Counted from the first letter of the stretch, positions 22,379 through 34,254 are shown. The stretch: 64,000 nucleotides of DNA from Echinarachnius parma (GCA_037951105.1 JBAMJV010001389.1:62001-126000), one strand, 5' to 3'. Notes: generated by a model not told the origin, from the letters alone. A program made the numbers and translations.

Positions 22379-22877
22379 CCAGGTGATTCATTGACGTCAA
22401 TCAATTTGAGACCCCAATCAAATACCAATACCATTGTAAGATTCGTCTAAATGTTAGGCTACGTTTTCATAGAAAATGAACAATGCTGCTTATGAGTGAA
22501 AAGTGAAGTTTGATGTACAAATTGTATCCCGATTGTTCGCGCAAAGTATCCGACTTTGGATTCTATGAGCGATCGAAGTATCCGAATTCGGATACCATAA
22601 TTATGGAGAAATATGAAAAGTAAAATTTCATTCTTCTCTTTTATAAAACAAAAAAACAAGGTGCAAGAGAAGTGTAAAAGTTCAAAGTCATTTGGTTGAA
22701 TTTGCCAAATGGATCATATTAATGTAGTTCTTTGATGTGTTACAGAAATTGCAATGAAATCTAATGAAATAGAATGTTAAATTGGATTTAACATGATTTT
22801 CGATACCATTCCTGAAGTGGATAAAAAGAAGTAAGACAGGAAATGATTTATCTTTTGTGATTTGCGATTTTGTGGAA
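22379..22877. other. TRIM-B downstream flank
   Basis: Colinear with 9,110-9,617 and 33,860-34,276. It contains the 18-bp palindrome at 22,578-22,595. No independent gene. Confidence 0.5.
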
Positions 22878-23203
22878 TAATAATAATACACAACATTTAT
22901 TAGGCGCTTAATACGGATGTTTCTAAGCGCATTATTATTACCCTTGGTCATCAGGTACAGGTCAAACCCGCACAATTATCTTGCGCACCGTCTCAACTCC
23001 CTGGGGAGCATACTAGCCCAGCTACCCACCGGGTGCTGAAGGCTAATTAACACCTGACCAAGTACCCATTTATACTCCTGGGTAGAGAGCAGCAATTGTG
23101 GATTAATTGTCTTGCTGAAGGACAAACGGAGTGGGCAGGGTTCGAACTCGGGATCTCGAGATCAGAAAGCGCGCGCTCTACCGATCTTGCCACACCACGT
23201 CCA
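22878..23203 (-). mobile_element. tRNA-derived SINE
   Basis: On the minus strand the head reads GTGGTGTGGCAAGATCGGT with an A-box-like TGGCAAGATCGGTAGAGC and a B-box-like GAGTTCGAACCC about 35 bp later. A body of roughly 230 bp ends in CGCCTAATAAATGTTGTG and a (TAT/ATT) tail at 22,878. Insertion is shown by comparison with 34,268-34,285 and 9,605-9,630, where the flanking sequence is uninterrupted. It interrupts the decayed TRIM tail copy of unit 2. Confidence 0.8.
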
Positions 23204-23210
23204 TAAATAC

Positions 23211-23530
23211 AAAGAATTGACTCTCTGATACAACAACAATCTCCCCAGTGGGTGATTCAACCAATCTCCATATTCTTTTTGCCAGTGGAAAGTACCTTAA
23301 AACTGTACTGATTCTTTAAACAATTCAATGTTGTAATATGCATTGAATTCGCGATCATGCGCAATGAGTTGATATTTTGGTATGTATACCAATAAATTAA
23401 AACAACACAACTAATTATCTTAAGGTCATTTGAGTAGAGCTCAATACTCATCAAACCATCCTTATTGCATGCAGTCAGTATGCTATCATCCTTCAGGACA
23501 GTTATGTGATTATTCGGATTAGATTACACT
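23211..23530 (-). pseudogene. Decayed extra TRIM C-terminal tail, unit 2
   Basis: Minus-strand remnants of the last roughly 60 TRIM codons in two blocks: 23,420-23,530 (ILTACNKDGL..-like and LYSNDLK) and 23,211-23,310 plus 22,860-22,877 (tail to FHKI-like). The blocks are separated by about 110 bp that is not in the functional gene. No splice signals flank the blocks. Confidence 0.6.
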
Positions 23531-23545
23531 AATTCTATTGCAATA

Positions 23546-25381
23546 TTAGATTTTGTGGAAGACAATGAATTGCTTCATTGATACTACAGCAATCTCTCCA
23601 GTGGATAATTCAACCAATTTCCGTTCGATATCTGCCATTGGAAAGCCCCTGAGGACTGTTCTGATTCTCTCCAGTTCCTTTGTGTAGAGCTCAATACTCA
23701 TCAGACCAGCCTTCCTGCATGCAATCAGTATGCTATCATCCTCCAGGACAGCAATGCATGTAACACTGTCCACTTGGATGTAATGAAGGATGGTGCCTTT
23801 CTCATCCATGTCATCAATGACCCTGACTGACTTTGGCCCATCACACACTACCAGCCTTTTGCTGTGATTCATGTGACAGATTTTCGAAGGCTCATAGTCA
23901 TGGCACGGAATCTCCCGAATTGGCGCACCACCTTCTGGTCGGAATACAACAATATTCTTTATATTAGTATAACTAACGTATATGTTGTCATCACTGTCTA
24001 CACACATGCCCCCTAGTCCTCTATCATGTGAGGGTGTGTTGAACTGAACATTGAGCCTCTCCCATGCCTGTGTGTACAAAATGATAGTATTCAAATCTCG
24101 TACAACGTAGCGACCATCAGACAAGACAGATACACATTTTATCAAAACATCCTTCAGCACTGTTTCCTGCGGCCCATCAACAGTGAACATCTCAATCGCC
24201 TCCCCTTTAAAATAACCAACAGCCACCACGCGTCCATCTGGCAAAGGCACTGCATCCCATGGATTGATATGTGAGAGTGGGAATGTGTTCACCTCCTCAA
24301 GCTGCCAATCAGGTAGTCGCAAATCACCCAGACTGGTGGGAGTATTGCTCTTGGTGAATCTCAACCGCTTTGCACGGTCAGCTATGGATTTGGGAAGCAT
24401 GGCATCGGGGTTACTTTCATCCAGCATTTTCTCCAAATCACAACAAATCGTCTTGTGAACAGCCAGTGTTTGTCCTTCTAACAATGCCTTGATACCATTG
24501 CCGACTAGCTCAGATGCTCTTTGAATGCAACACACCTCTATGTCATCAGATTCCTTGATCTTCTCAAGTTGTGCGATGTGAGAAGCCTTTTCTTGTGTGC
24601 ATCGGTCGATGAGATCATTGCGTTGCCTAGTGAGATGATTCACTGATTGTTCATATGATTGGTTGATCTCAGCTATCGTCTGATCTAGTTCCACCTCAAC
24701 AACGGCTTTCTGTTCCTTAACTAGCTCTTCGTGTGCCTCGATCTTCGCAATAGTAATTTCAGCTTTCTTCTGAAGGGATTTGATTTGCTCCTGGATAGTT
24801 TTCTTGTAGTCAAACACCTCTTTGATCTCGTGATCCGGTTTGCTGTGGTCGAGCATGCGACATCTGAAGCAGATGGACACGTTACATGATGTGCAGACAT
24901 ATAGCTTCTCTTCCTCAGGATGCTTGGTACAGCAACGCTTTACTTTGACCTTTCCCTTCTTGATGTCATCCATGCTGACCATATCGTGTTTTACGTTCTT
25001 CTTGAACTTCCCATGAGCCACTGCGCAGGGGTCACACATGTATTCGTCACACTGTGCGCAGTATTGAGACGCGGGAGATTTAGCTTCCGGGTCACATATG
25101 GCATGTATGGTGCAGCTTCTTTCGGCGGATTTCATGTCCTCAACCATAGAATGAATCAAAATGTTAGTTTGCAATTTAGAAATGTTTCCATTGTTGATGT
25201 TGGTAGTCTTACGACAAATCGGACAAGAGATCTGGTTTTGCTGGGGATGACATTCATAAAGATTGACTAAACATTCCTTACAGAAAGTGTGGGCACAGGT
25301 TAAGAGTTTTGGTTCGGTGAATAGCTCGTAGCATAGGCAGCATTCCAAACTTTGAGAGAGGACAGCGTCTGCACACGCCAT
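23546..25381 (-). CDS. TRIM-family RING/B-box E3 ligase, copy B
   Basis: An intact frame of 611 residues. The start is taken at the ATG whose complement is 25,379-25,381, in context AGCCATGG. It follows a strong acceptor (polypyrimidine, then CTTTACAG), so upstream in-frame codons are probably intronic. In order: C3HC4 RING at about 14-56 (CCLC...CAHTFC...CPIC); B-box 1 at about 90-133 (CTIHAICDP...YCAQC..YMC..C); B-box 2 at about 151-184 (CTKHPEEEKLYVCTSC...C..C); coiled coil at about 190-290; C-terminal beta-propeller-like repeats at about 370-611 (LPDGRVVAVGY, DGRYVVRD, GGMCVDSDDNIYV). The family transfers ubiquitin through the RING. The C-terminal region presumably binds substrate or RNA, which is inferred. 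No counterpart of the copy A frameshift is seen. AATAAT occurs near the 3' end. Confidence 0.9.
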   Translation of the reverse strand: MACADAVLSQSLECCLCYELFTEPKLLTCAHTFCKECLVNLYECHPQQNQISCPICRKTTNINNGNISKLQTNILIHSMVEDMKSAERSCTIHAICDPEAKSPASQYCAQCDEYMCDPCAVAHGKFKKNVKHDMVSMDDIKKGKVKVKRCCTKHPEEEKLYVCTSCNVSICFRCRMLDHSKPDHEIKEVFDYKKTIQEQIKSLQKKAEITIAKIEAHEELVKEQKAVVEVELDQTIAEINQSYEQSVNHLTRQRNDLIDRCTQEKASHIAQLEKIKESDDIEVCCIQRASELVGNGIKALLEGQTLAVHKTICCDLEKMLDESNPDAMLPKSIADRAKRLRFTKSNTPTSLGDLRLPDWQLEEVNTFPLSHINPWDAVPLPDGRVVAVGYFKGEAIEMFTVDGPQETVLKDVLIKCVSVLSDGRYVVRDLNTIILYTQAWERLNVQFNTPSHDRGLGGMCVDSDDNIYVSYTNIKNIVVFRPEGGAPIREIPCHDYEPSKICHMNHSKRLVVCDGPKSVRVIDDMDEKGTILHYIQVDSVTCIAVLEDDSILIACRKAGLMSIELYTKELERIRTVLRGFPMADIERKLVELSTGEIAVVSMKQFIVFHKI

Positions 25382-25495
25382 GGCTCTGTAAAGTAAGAAA
25401 AATAGGAATTGTTGATAGGAAGAGATCATGATTATTGATTGCTAGAAATGGTTTGAATACATGAAAGAAAGACAGTTCCTAGTTAAACTATCTGC

Positions 25496-26023
25496 TTAAA
25501 GGGGTAGTTCAGTTTTTTGTGAGGTAATGAAAAACTGAGTGTCTTGAAAGAACATGCAATTTTAATGGCAGAATACACTTTATTTGATCAAAATCGGTTC
25601 AGAAACGGCTGAAATATCCATAAATATAACAATTTGTAATAAACCCGGGGCCCCGGGTTTATTAGAGAATTTTGAACCAGCCGTTAAAAATTCAAAAAAA
25701 TGCTTCCTCTTTTCAAAAAGTTACAAAATAGGTATTTAAATAGTTGTTGGTTATTTCTCTATCTAATCACTATTTCAACAAAGCATCACATGCACAATAT
25801 TTTATTCAAAATGGTTGAAACCGATGAGTGTTTAGAGAGCGCCCTCTTACGTTTTAACGGCTCTTTTTGAATGATAACATGATCTTTACTACGTCATTTG
25901 TAATTTTGTGTTCCTTTCTAGTTATAACTATTAGTTTGTAATGTAATGATGCAGGTTTTGGTTACTAAAATTCAGTTTCACTAAAACTGTACTCTCCTTA
26001 CCAGAACTCAACTATCCCTTTAA
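25496..26023. mobile_element. TTAA MITE family M1
   Basis: Full-length with TTAA at both ends, beginning TTAAAGGGGTAGTTCAGTTT and ending CAACTATCCCTTTAA. It contains a perfect 28-bp palindrome at 25,637-25,664 centred on GGGGCCCC. Confidence 0.85.
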
Positions 26024-26273
26024 CATGCATTTGTAATTTAGTCACCCTTTAACCCGGCACTGAGAGCAAGGTTAACTTCCGCGCGAAACGCGTACATTCG
26101 GAATAATCCCCCCCGTATGTGTCATTTGGTCGCGTTATCTGAAGTGACACGCCCTAACGTTCCCAACACACTCTTTCGGTTAAACCGGGGGGTATGAGTA
26201 AGTGATTATCACTTTGCATTTTTGCTCATTACCCGGCCATATAACGTCCATTTAATTTGAAATTTTGGGTGCG

Positions 26274-27373
26274 GTTCGATATTCCGAAGGTTCGTTATTC
26301 CGAACACGCAAATTTCGTATACCTCAGGGTTCGTCAATCCGAAAATGAAATAGGGTTCGTTAATCCGAACATTTGTTGCATTATTCCGAAGGTTCGTTAT
26401 TCCGAAGGTTCGTTATTCCGAGGGTTCGTTATTCCGAACGTTCGCTATTCCTAAAATGAAATCGGGTTCGTTATTCCGAAGGTTCGCTATTCCTAAAATG
26501 AAATCGGGTTCGTTATTCCAAAGGTTCGTTATTCCGAAGGTTCGCTATTCCTAAAATGAAATCGGGTTTGTTAATCCGAAAATGTAATCGGGCTCTGTAT
26601 TGAATTAAGAGAAAACAGAAATATAATTTCAGATTAGCGTAGCCACGTGGGAAAGAGGAAGGGGGGGGGGGGGGGCTTGCTTTATCAAATAAAAAGATAA
26701 AACAAACTTAAATGTTTGATTGGTCTGTCCAAGGGAGGGAAGGGGGATGGGCATGCTTAATTACCTGCTCTAAATTAGAAAAAAAAAAGAAGAAAAAAAA
26801 TTGAATTTTAGATTGGCGTAGCCACGGGGTAAGAGGAAGGGGGGGGGGGGGCTTGATTAAACAAAATAAAAACAAACTGTAATTTCGGATTGGCGTAGCC
26901 ACGGAGGGACGGGGGTGGCTTGATACAGGATCTGTATTACATAGACGTATAGTTGTAAAGTGGCATAGTAAGGTTAAGGGTGGGGAGTGGGGGGTGGGGG
27001 TATTGACTTCCTTCCTTCCCGTGGCTACGCCAATCTGAAATTATAGTATTATAACAAACCCGATTTCGTTTTCGGATTAACGAACCCTATTTTGTTTTCG
27101 GACTAACGAACCTTCGGAATAACGAACCTTCGGAATAACGAACCCGATTTCATTTTCGGACTAACGAACCTCCGGAATAACAAACCCGATTTCATTTTAG
27201 GATTAGCGAACCTTCGGAATAACGAACCCTCGGAATAACGAACCTTCGGAATAACGAACCTTCGGAATAACGAACCTTTGGAATAACGAACCTTCGGAAT
27301 AACGAACCTTCGGAATAACGAACCTTCGGAAAAACCGAACCTTCGAAATAACGATCCTTCGGAATAACGAGCT
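26274..27373. repeat. Large inverted structure of 16-bp tandem repeats
   Basis: The left arm (26,274-26,580) has about ten head-to-tail copies of a 16-bp unit, GGTTCGTTATTCCGAA. The right arm (27,062-27,373) has about a dozen in reverse orientation. Some units are replaced by a TCCTAAAATGAAATCGGG variant in both arms. The centre holds three direct copies of GATTGGCGTAGCCACG (26,632; 26,811; 26,888) and one inverted copy (27,020-27,035), with poly-G runs. Open frames through it encode only a repeating KVRYSEG-type peptide. Confidence 0.85.
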
Positions 27374-28475
27374 GTAACCGAAATTTTCACACAACACCCA
27401 GTGGACATATGATATCAGATAATAACACTTTACATTGTATCAACCACTCATCACTTGTTGCACATGTCAACAAAGTTACTTGATCCCTTTAACATGTTTA
27501 AAGACAAAATGGCCCAAAAGTCACAAGACATTGCGTGTGCCTGTAAATTGTTGTGAAATAGCACATGTGGTTGAAGGAATTGATTATGGTTTATGAAACA
27601 AAGCTGTCTGATATTCTATTCATTTTTATTTTTTAATGGCACATGTGGTAAAATGTATTAATTGCAGTTGTAAAACAGTGCATTTAAATTTTCCAATACT
27701 CAATAAACTGTAATGACGATAATACTTTTGCGAATTTTGAAATATGACAATTTTCTCTTTAATGTGTGCTTACTCAACCATGGATTAATGGTAACCTCTT
27801 ATTTTTACAAATTGTTTTGATAACTACCATGTGGATAGTTTGGCAAGACGAAATCCTGAGACGATTCTTGGTTATGAAATTATGAGCAATTGTTTAGAGG
27901 GGTAGTTACTTTTTGTGTTTGGTTTAGATCGGCGGCACATGATCGAACGACACACAACGAAGTTCAAACTCATTCAACCTTTGTATCTTTTTGCTCAGAT
28001 TATGTTATCATCATTTTTCTCATTCACCTTCTACCAAATCAAACATAACATTTATAAAAATGGAAAATTCACTAATATATAATGGCCTTGAAGCTGGAAT
28101 TGAATTATGTTAGAGTTCTTTATCCATGCATCGGGTTCGGGAATATTGCTAAACAAACTATCTCAACTGGTTTTCTGAAGAAAAAAGTTTTTATAAAATT
28201 ATTGCAGTCCACCATGTTCAGTTCTATTATCATTACAGAATATTATTCTACACTAATCATTGAACAGAAATTAAAATAATTTAGTTCCTCTTTCATTTTT
28301 CGGGCCCGTTTCATAAAACTTCAAATTGCTGTAAATGCCAAATAATTATCATTGCAACACCTATAATGCTCCATACTGATTGGCTATTGATATAGTAGTT
28401 ACAATAATTTGACGTTTACAACAATTGGAAACGTTTAATGATGGGGCCTTGGTCATTATAAGTAAACCAACTCAC
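27374..28475. other. Remaining TRIM-B intron sequence
   Basis: Contains a diverged inverted relative of the 731-1,307 MITE (about 27,560-27,927, ending GTTACTTTTTGTGTTTGGTTTA-like). Then comes sequence colinear with 12,770-13,138 of unit 1. No gene. Confidence 0.5.
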
Positions 28476-28555
28476 GTATTCTAAGCTAGTTGAAGCAAGA
28501 AGACAACTTCCGTTTAGGGCTCTAACTTTTTGCAGTTTTTCTACCTATGGAAACT
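28476..28555 (-). other. Putative non-coding first exon of TRIM copy B
   Basis: Minus-strand block ending CTAGCTTAGAATAC and then GTGAGTTGG (donor at 28,475). It shares AAGTTGTCTTC and GCAAAAAGTTAGAGCCC-type stretches with the copy A block. Conservation continues upstream to about 28,710. Confidence 0.5.
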
Positions 28556-29070
28556 CTTGCTCCTCTATTCAAATCCCCCCCCCCCCCCACATTGGTACAA
28601 ACTGTTCGTGATCGTCTGTTTACTGGGGAGATAGTGCAGCTTTCAAAATGATCCAAAAATAAATAGAAAATTGTGTATTCCTTCTGGTTTGCTTTATAAC
28701 AGTTTTGTTAGGTGAGACAAACAGGCCAAGGCAGAGTAGGTAGAATGTTATGGTATTATAAAACAGAACAGCCAAGCTGCGAAGCTGCACATTACCTATA
28801 TAATTATGTACAACAATGCCACTGACATGCACATATTGCGTGCAAGGCCAACATGAAACACAAACTGTATGAATAACATATTTCTTATGCTCTGTTTGCA
28901 CTTCGGTTAACAAATCTAATGCAAACTTTTGTACAAAAAATATTTTTGAGTGGAATACTGCAAACGAGAATATGCACTATAGAAAAAAGGAGAGAAAATG
29001 TGTATTGATAGAAATGATGGTAGACATACAGATTTGGGGGAGGGAGAAAGAGACGAAGAGTTGCTGCTGT
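28556..29070. other. TRIM-B upstream region and unit 2/unit 3 junction
   Basis: No gene. A C run is at about 28,567-28,579. The sequence matches 13,220-13,780 of unit 1 with many changes. Confidence 0.5.
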
Positions 29071-29075
29071 GATAG

Positions 29076-29176
29076 TAACACACACACACACAAACAAACA
29101 CATACATGGACACACACGTACAAACAAGACCACGTAAAAATACACACGCACATTCACACACACACACACACACATA

Positions 29177-29216
<40 letters not shown>

Positions 29217-29320
29217 CACACACACACACACACGCATACCCACACACACACACACACACACACGTACACACCCACGTACACGCACGTACACACACGTACA
29301 CACACACACATACACACACT
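29076..29320. repeat. (CA)n microsatellite
   Basis: CA tracts with CACG, CATA and CCCA variants. Unit 1 has no equivalent tract at the corresponding place (about 13,800), so it expanded in unit 3 only. Confidence 0.9.
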
Positions 29321-29750
29321 CATTGACCAGTTAACAACGTATGTAACTGCATAATGGTTAATAAGTATGTACGGGTTGAAAGTCCGATTTGAGCATGAAC
29401 GTTGGCCCAGTGCTTCAAATTCTTCATGGTATTATAGTCACGTATATTATAAACAGAACCACAACGCTACTTATGATAATACATACTGTATGTTGATACA
29501 CGGGCCCTATTAGGGTCCATGGTTGATATGCCAGAAAGCTCAACAGTCTCAAGCCTCAAAGTAGCCAACATTATAATGGGCATAGCGCCATCTCTTGGTC
29601 AAATGTACTGTATCATTATATTTGTTTTCTTTATTTTCTGTTTGATGATGGTACAAAAAGAAAAGAAGACAGATTTATCAAAGAAAATCCCATTTAGATC
29701 GTCTTGAATTGTTCAATGCTTGTTTCATTTTATAGGAACGAATCACCAGG

Positions 29751-29933
29751 GCCCCGTTACAAAAAGATTTATGCACAACCGATTGTAAATTTACACTTAA
29801 TAACATGACTACAGGCCTCAAGTTGCAATTCATTGATTGCGCGAGTTGTATTGATTCAAATGCGTATTACTTTTGTCTGACTTGCAATTAATTGTATCTC
29901 ACAATCGATTGCAATTCTTTCTGCAACGGGACC
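29751..29933. mobile_element. Small TIR element, copy in unit 3
   Basis: Ortholog of 3,481-3,718 and 14,160-14,349, with the same flanks and internal sequence close to the unit 2 copy. Confidence 0.7.
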
Positions 29934-31093
29934 CAGATTGTATTATATGATTTTGGTGACCAGAGTCGACCATGGCATTTAGGGGGTTAACGAACAAGTA
30001 TGTATTATTGAAAGTCAAACCTGTCTTAGTGGCCACATTTGTATAGCAGCCAACCTAAAGTGATCCAATGCAGATAAAACAGCATTATGGAACCTGTCTA
30101 TAAAGGTTACCTGTCTACAGTGGTCACTTTAGTTATATTTCCCCAAGACTATGTGGTCACTACGCAGAGGTTTGACTGTATTAAAATGTAAATATTATGA
30201 CTTTGGGTAAGAGACTCACAAACTAACATGTGTATGAAATGAATCAGAGAGCAATTCAGGAAGTGCAGGTATGCGGATGTCATTGATATATGGCATATCC
30301 CATGAATTAAAATGTGCATGATTAGTATGGCAAAAAATGCTAGTCTCACTTTTTTTATATCATGCGAACAGCGATATAAATATACTCTCACTTTGCGTAA
30401 TTTAAAATCAGTGAAAATGAAAGATGAATCAGATATTAATCAAGGAAGTGTATATACTATTCGATGTAATTGATAGATGACATAATCCTCACAATTAATT
30501 AAAATGAGTATTATTATCATGCAAACAAACGCTAGTCTCACTAAAGTCACGAATATTATACGATCCTCGATAGCCTTACTTTATCACAGTGTATAAAGAT
30601 AAAACTCCTACGAATATTGAGTTCAAAATCGACAACGCACGCATCAACAAAGAAAAATCGAAGTATAACATTATTTATCTTGTACTGTTTTTGATAACTT
30701 ACTCGCTATGCCCGCTCGAAGCTCGCACTTTATTCGTTGTTTGTTTCGATTTATTGCATGGGTCTGTTTGTATAATAGTCTTGAAGTCGTCATTACGAAG
30801 TGAAAGGGTTATCTTTTTCTATATAATTTATCATCAGTTTCATATTTTTGGGGGCGTTGAAAAACAGTTTAAATCCGCAAAGATGATCAAAGTTAAACTT
30901 CCTATTTGTGTTTACACTTAGGTGATTAACTGAGGCGCTACTTAGAATAGAGGGATGCAAATTAGGAGAAAGAAACGCAAGCCACAGGGGTAGACAGGCA
31001 ACATGGGGGTGGGGGTGGTAGGGGAGCTGGGGTACCTATCCTCCTCACGCTACCACCACCCCACATCCCCCATACACGTACAAACACAATTTT
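29934..31093. other. Duplicated non-coding block, unit 3
   Basis: Closely matches 14,350-15,450. No gene. A short frame at 30,589-30,921 has a counterpart in unit 2, but it differs in length and shows no recognisable domain, so I do not call it. Confidence 0.6.
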
Positions 31094-31290
31094 GTTAAAT
31101 TTTGGTTAACACACACTCACATACAGACAAACACATACACACACGCACATACGCACACACACACACACACACACACACACGAACCACACATATTCACATA
31201 CACAGACGCATACCGACGCATGGTACATAAACACATACACACACACCCATACAAACGGAATTGCACTCACATAAACACGTACACAGACAA
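31094..31290. repeat. (CA)n microsatellite, unit 3
   Basis: A shorter equivalent of the CA tracts at 4,926-5,215 and 15,480-15,935. Confidence 0.85.
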
Positions 31291-32393
31291 GAATACATAA
31301 CGATACTTTTGATCTAAATACTTGTATTCATCAAAACTGTATACATGTTCTTATTATGGACTTAGTAAAAGAGAGGATAATTATCTATTTACAAAAGAAA
31401 TTACAATTCTCAAGATTGAACTACAGATATGAGACATAGGGATACACTAGGGCTAGCAATAATGTGCCATGATGGCCCTGTCGGGCAAGTGAAACAAAAG
31501 GAACCATCAAGTTTTTATAGCCCGAGATGGGATGTGTCCCCCCCCCCCCCCCAACAAAAAAAGAAACAAGTACATAACATTATAATTGCAAATTATGCAA
31601 TTTAGCTGCCCGGTCGGGACAAAGTAATTTGTATTAAAGGAAATTAATGTTGGTGGCACCAAAGGTTTAGCTCCCATGTTGGCAGTGGTTTAGCGGGATC
31701 GGACTGATTAGTTGCACACCTTTTGTGTTTCTTTACTTTTTTTCTCGAAAATGTTCGCCTCATGTTCGTATAATTTATTTTTTTCAAATCACAGGGGTAC
31801 GCCCCCCCCCCCCTTGATATAAGATACAAAGATACAGCTAGTTATGCCATTGCAGGATAACGTAATTATTATATTTGTTTTTTGCAAGTAAAAGTTATTT
31901 ACATAGATAATTATAATTTACAGGTTAATGTGTATGTACATAACAAAAGTATTCACGTTCAAGCTCGGACTTAATATGACAAATAAATACATTTCATACG
32001 TATATTGAAATATCATATATCACTATACATGTATTTTCCTGTATGCAATAGTTTATGTATACATATGCAAGCAAAGAAAATAAGGATTATACAGGTAAAT
32101 AAAATCGGGATGTATAGAAACAAAAATAACAACATGTTTTCTAGAATGTGTACATTTGATCAAAATGTTGTGTATCCTTGTATTAGATAATTATATCGAA
32201 TGGAAATGTGGTATGTTTATAAACGAGTATAGAAGCAATCAATATACAAATTCATCTTATTTCAGCCATATTGTGATAACAAGATGCAATTAAATATAAT
32301 GTGTATACAATTTGTGACATAAATAATATGCAATATTTCCTATAGATTCAGGATTTGAAAACAAAAGTAATTATATTTTCGATGGTATATAGC
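31291..32393. other. Non-coding block of unit 3
   Basis: Colinear with 5,230-6,660 of unit 1, with a deletion. The CAGTGGTTTAGCGGG end of the hAT-like element (31,684) is present, but its right end is lost after a C run at about 31,801. No gene. Confidence 0.5.
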
Positions 32394-32706
32394 AGTAGCG
32401 GATCTACGGGGGGGGGGGGGGGGGTGGTTTAGGGGGTTTAACCCCCCCCCCCCCCCCCTTGGGCTGCCAAGTGAAAATGTGATGTGCTTAGAAAAACACT
32501 GCACTGATTTTTATGGTCTCCATTGTGTTAGTAGATGCCAGGAAAACATCACTTACGGGGGTTCAAAATAGCATATAAAATCGCCGAGAGGGGAGACACC
32601 CCCATCTCGGACTCTCTCCCCACTCGTCGCTACGCGGCTCGTACTTCGCCGCTGGGGTCAACCCCCCCCCCCCCCCCCCCTTAGCAAAAAGCTAGATCCG
32701 CCCCTG
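32394..32706. mobile_element. GCGGATCTA-ended element with poly-G/poly-C arms, copy 2
   Basis: Inverted relative of 19,491-19,800: starts GTAGCGGATCTACGGGG and ends CCCCTTAGCAAAAAGCTAGATCCGCC. It is inserted in sequence that is continuous in unit 1 near 6,675. Confidence 0.6.
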
Positions 32707-34254
32707 TATAGAACAATGTGTACTTTGTTCATCATTCAATAATATAACGTTGGAATGTGCATGTATGATTAATACGGCTGAGAGTCAGGATTGATTTATA
32801 TTATCATATTCTTAGTAATAGTGTCTTATTCGGTACACATATTTATAGAACAAATTTAATTGTGCTTATATTTATTTCTTATTTGAAAACAGATTATTGT
32901 GAAAACATTTATAGGATACATTATTGGTTTGGTTTGTTATCGTGCAATATATCCCCCCTTTCATACAAAATAATTGTGCTTGTTTACAATCAAGTACATT
33001 ATGTTATTTATGGGGAAATAATTTCATATATTATTTGAGTCATTAATGTATACAGGTAAGGAATTGATATAAGACATTATATTTACATTCTTATACAAAT
33101 TGATATACATTATTCATTTTTTTGTGTATTTTGCAAGCAGTAATCAAAGAGAAACATTTCAAAGGAGATGACAATACATAACAAAAGACGATGTAATTAT
33201 AAGTTGTTGCAAATATGAGACAACGATTGCTATCATAAATGTCTTAAGTTTTCAAGCAGCTATATACACTGTACAATACAGAGGGATTCAAATAAAACTT
33301 TTAGCATATTCTGTATAACACTTTGAAACGTTACTTATTTAATTAGTTTTATGACAAAAATATGAAATGTTTCATGTAACTAGAACACTTATCGTCCCAC
33401 ATTATGACATTTTCAGGTAAATTTGCGCATTTACGGTCACCAAAATGGGTGAGGACCCTCTTTTGTTTGCTTGTCAGCTGAAAACCGATGCCCCTCATAA
33501 GAATAAGAATTCAAGCCGCACCCTCAGTGCCCCCCCCCCCCCCCGATAGAATAATCATACCTACGCCACTGCCATGTACCAGGGTCCATCTACATTTACA
33601 AGCTTTGCTTCCTCGCTGGTGAGGTCGAATTTGAGGGATTGAGAGGCAGCATCTAGTAGGAGGACCATTTAAATGTATGTTTAATACAATTATGTTATTA
33701 TATGATTGATTAATAGTATATAAATATAAATGGTACAAAGTATTATTGCGAAAATATTCATATTGAATGAACGCCAAAATAACAAAACAACAACAACGAT
33801 TCTTCGCTGGTTCCCTCTTGCATGTTCATTAGGAGTGATATGATGCATAAAACAAGTAATCCATTGACGTAGCTTATAAAGTGTTCCAAAAGTGACATTT
33901 GAGACCTCAATCAAATACCAATATTATTGTAACATTCTTCTGAATGATATGCGACGTTTTCATAGAAAAGGAACAATGCTGCTTTTGAGTGAAACATAAT
34001 TATGGAGAAATATGAAAAAGCTAAATTTCATTCTTCTGTTTTATAAAACAAAAAAACAAGGTGCAAGAGAAGTGTAAAAGTTCAAAGTCATTTGGTTGAA
34101 TTTGCCAAATGGAACACATTAATTATGTCTTTGCTGTGTTACATACATTGCAATGAAATCAAATGAATTTAAAAACTTTAATTGGATTTAACATGATTTT
34201 CGGTACTAGACATGAAGTGGATACAAAGCAGTAAGACACGAAATTATTTATCTT
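32707..34254. other. Non-coding block of unit 3
   Basis: Colinear with about 6,680-7,330 and then 8,760-9,600 of unit 1. The M1 elements of unit 1 (7,849 and 8,193) are absent. A poly-C run is at 33,530-33,544 within a hAT-like CTACGCCACTG context. No gene. Confidence 0.5.

Larger units (their letters stand above)
25386..28475 (-). other. Putative 5' UTR intron of TRIM copy B
   Basis: Bounded by the donor GTGAGT (complement at 28,471-28,475) and the acceptor TTTACAG at 25,386-25,392. It is about 3.1 kb against 0.8 kb in A and 0.27 kb in C. The extra length is an M1 MITE, the inverted 16-bp repeat structure and an old TA-type MITE. Confidence 0.45.

Noticed and set aside
22078-22450. Arg/Pro-rich overlapping frames on both strands
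   Set aside because: They lie in the GC-rich Harbinger-like element and differ from the copy at 2,880-3,352. No domain.
23135-23203. tRNA gene
   Set aside because: A- and B-box-like sequences are present, but no cloverleaf with proper acceptor pairing is seen, and the sequence continues into a SINE body with an AT-rich tail.
27103-27408. Repetitive protein with KVRYSEGSLFRR units, and a CRISPR-like look
   Set aside because: Head-to-tail 16-bp satellite without spacers. The peptide is periodic noise and the genome is eukaryotic.
30589-30921. Possible small gene conserved in units 2 and 3
   Set aside because: The two frames share sequence because the units are duplicated. Lengths and ends differ, unit 1 is disrupted, and no domain is visible.
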